Source of the DNA: Pseudofrankia asymbiotica | GTDB taxonomy: Bacteria > Actinomycetota > Actinomycetes > Frankiales > Frankiaceae | Assembly (NCBI RefSeq): GCF_001983105.1 | Contig: NZ_MOMC01000019.1 | Location: 54,638-59,956, forward strand | Direction of reading: 5' to 3' | DNA length: 5,319 nucleotides | Part shown: piece by piece, positions 5,080-5,319 of the stretch | How the letters are laid out: every line of letters begins with the position of its first letter | How positions within the stretch are numbered: position 1 is the first letter of the stretch | The notes under the pieces: model-generated | The model's input: only the letters and a program-made list of their open reading frames with translations | The model's database searches: none | Told to the model about the DNA's origin: nothing | Position numbers and translations under genes: made by a program

Positions 5080-5319
5080 TCAGGTGACAGCTGACGGCCC
5101 CGTCGCCGATCGAGCCGCGGCCCTGCGAGCCGCCGCTGTGTCCGGACGGGGCACCTGCGGGTCGGGCAGCTCGTTGTAGCGCGCGAGCAGGCGGCCGAAG
5201 ACGGCCAGGTCCTCGTCGGGCCAGCTGTCCAGGCGGGTCTGCATCCGGGCGCGCAGCACCTTGTCCACGGCGTCAAGCGTCGACTGGCCGAAGACGCTGA
5301 CCCGGACGAGCTGGACGCG
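5080..5319 (-). CDS. MarR-family transcriptional regulator, C-terminal part (gene cut by right edge)
   Basis: The frame is open from the right edge to a TGA at 5080-5082 and gives 79 residues of the C-terminus; start and DNA-binding helices lie outside the window. RVQLVRVSVFGQSTLDAVDK fits the end of the winged-helix wing followed by a degenerate form of the LTxxG turn, and the helix with DEDLAVFGRLLARYNEL fits the C-terminal dimerisation helix of MarR proteins. A hydrophilic Ala/Arg-rich tail ends the protein. MarR proteins are homodimers that usually repress their own and adjacent genes and respond to small ligands, sometimes aromatic acids or acyl-CoA thioesters. The gene has the same direction as the two dehydrogenases and ends 73 bases before them, so local control is a reasonable inference. 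The family call rests on C-terminal features alone. Confidence 0.68.
   Translation of the reverse strand, partial: RVQLVRVSVFGQSTLDAVDKVLRARMQTRLDSWPDEDLAVFGRLLARYNELPDPQVPRPDTAAARRAAARSATGPSAVT

Noticed and set aside
5069..5179. Short plus-strand frame starting ATGACGGCGGAT inside the MarR gene end
   Set aside because: It is only about 36 codons, is antisense to the MarR C-terminus and has no ribosome binding site.

Overview
The window looks like chromosomal DNA from a very GC-rich actinobacterium. The evidence is strong G/C third-position bias, GGAG ribosome binding sites, a GTG start, a Pro/Gly/Tyr-rich TM2-domain protein, and a tandem pair of FadE-type acyl-CoA dehydrogenases next to a MarR-type regulator. 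The style resembles Frankia and related soil actinomycetes, but nothing here fixes the genus.

Left part (1-319): no gene can be supported. The stretch is rich in inverted repeats and ends in a 15-bp perfect stem-loop (225-266), the probable terminator of the leftward TM2-domain gene (320-886). That gene encodes a small membrane protein with a repetitive GYPP-type N-terminal tail. A 266-base divergent intergenic region (887-1152) separates it from a rightward gene (1153-2667). This second gene encodes a single-pass membrane protein of unassigned role: a disordered cytoplasmic N-terminus, one transmembrane helix, and an outer domain resembling DNRLRE-type beta-sandwich modules. The outer domain is interrupted by a decapeptide tandem repeat.

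Right part (2708-5319, all leftward): a MarR-family regulator whose 3' end enters at the right edge (5080-5319), then a 73-base gap filled mostly by three tandem 17-bp repeats (5021-5071), then two acyl-CoA dehydrogenase genes (3834-5006 and 2708-3823). These two are separated by 10 bases, with the first stop codon abutting the second gene's ribosome binding site. The two proteins have complementary motifs. The upstream one keeps the FAD/substrate motif EPGAGSD, a helix-G glutamate and the C-terminal Q-R motif. The downstream one lacks a canonical EPxAGSD and the C-terminal motif but keeps GGIGYTWE. This is the pattern of the alpha2beta2 FadE heterocomplexes known from mycobacterial steroid and fatty-acid side-chain degradation. 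The simplest reading is a small catabolic operon for an acyl-CoA substrate, perhaps controlled by the MarR protein through the 17-bp repeats.

I see no mobile element, CRISPR array, tRNA or rRNA. I do not see a clearly new multi-gene system. The least explained items are the 17-bp repeat array and the repeat-split outer domain.
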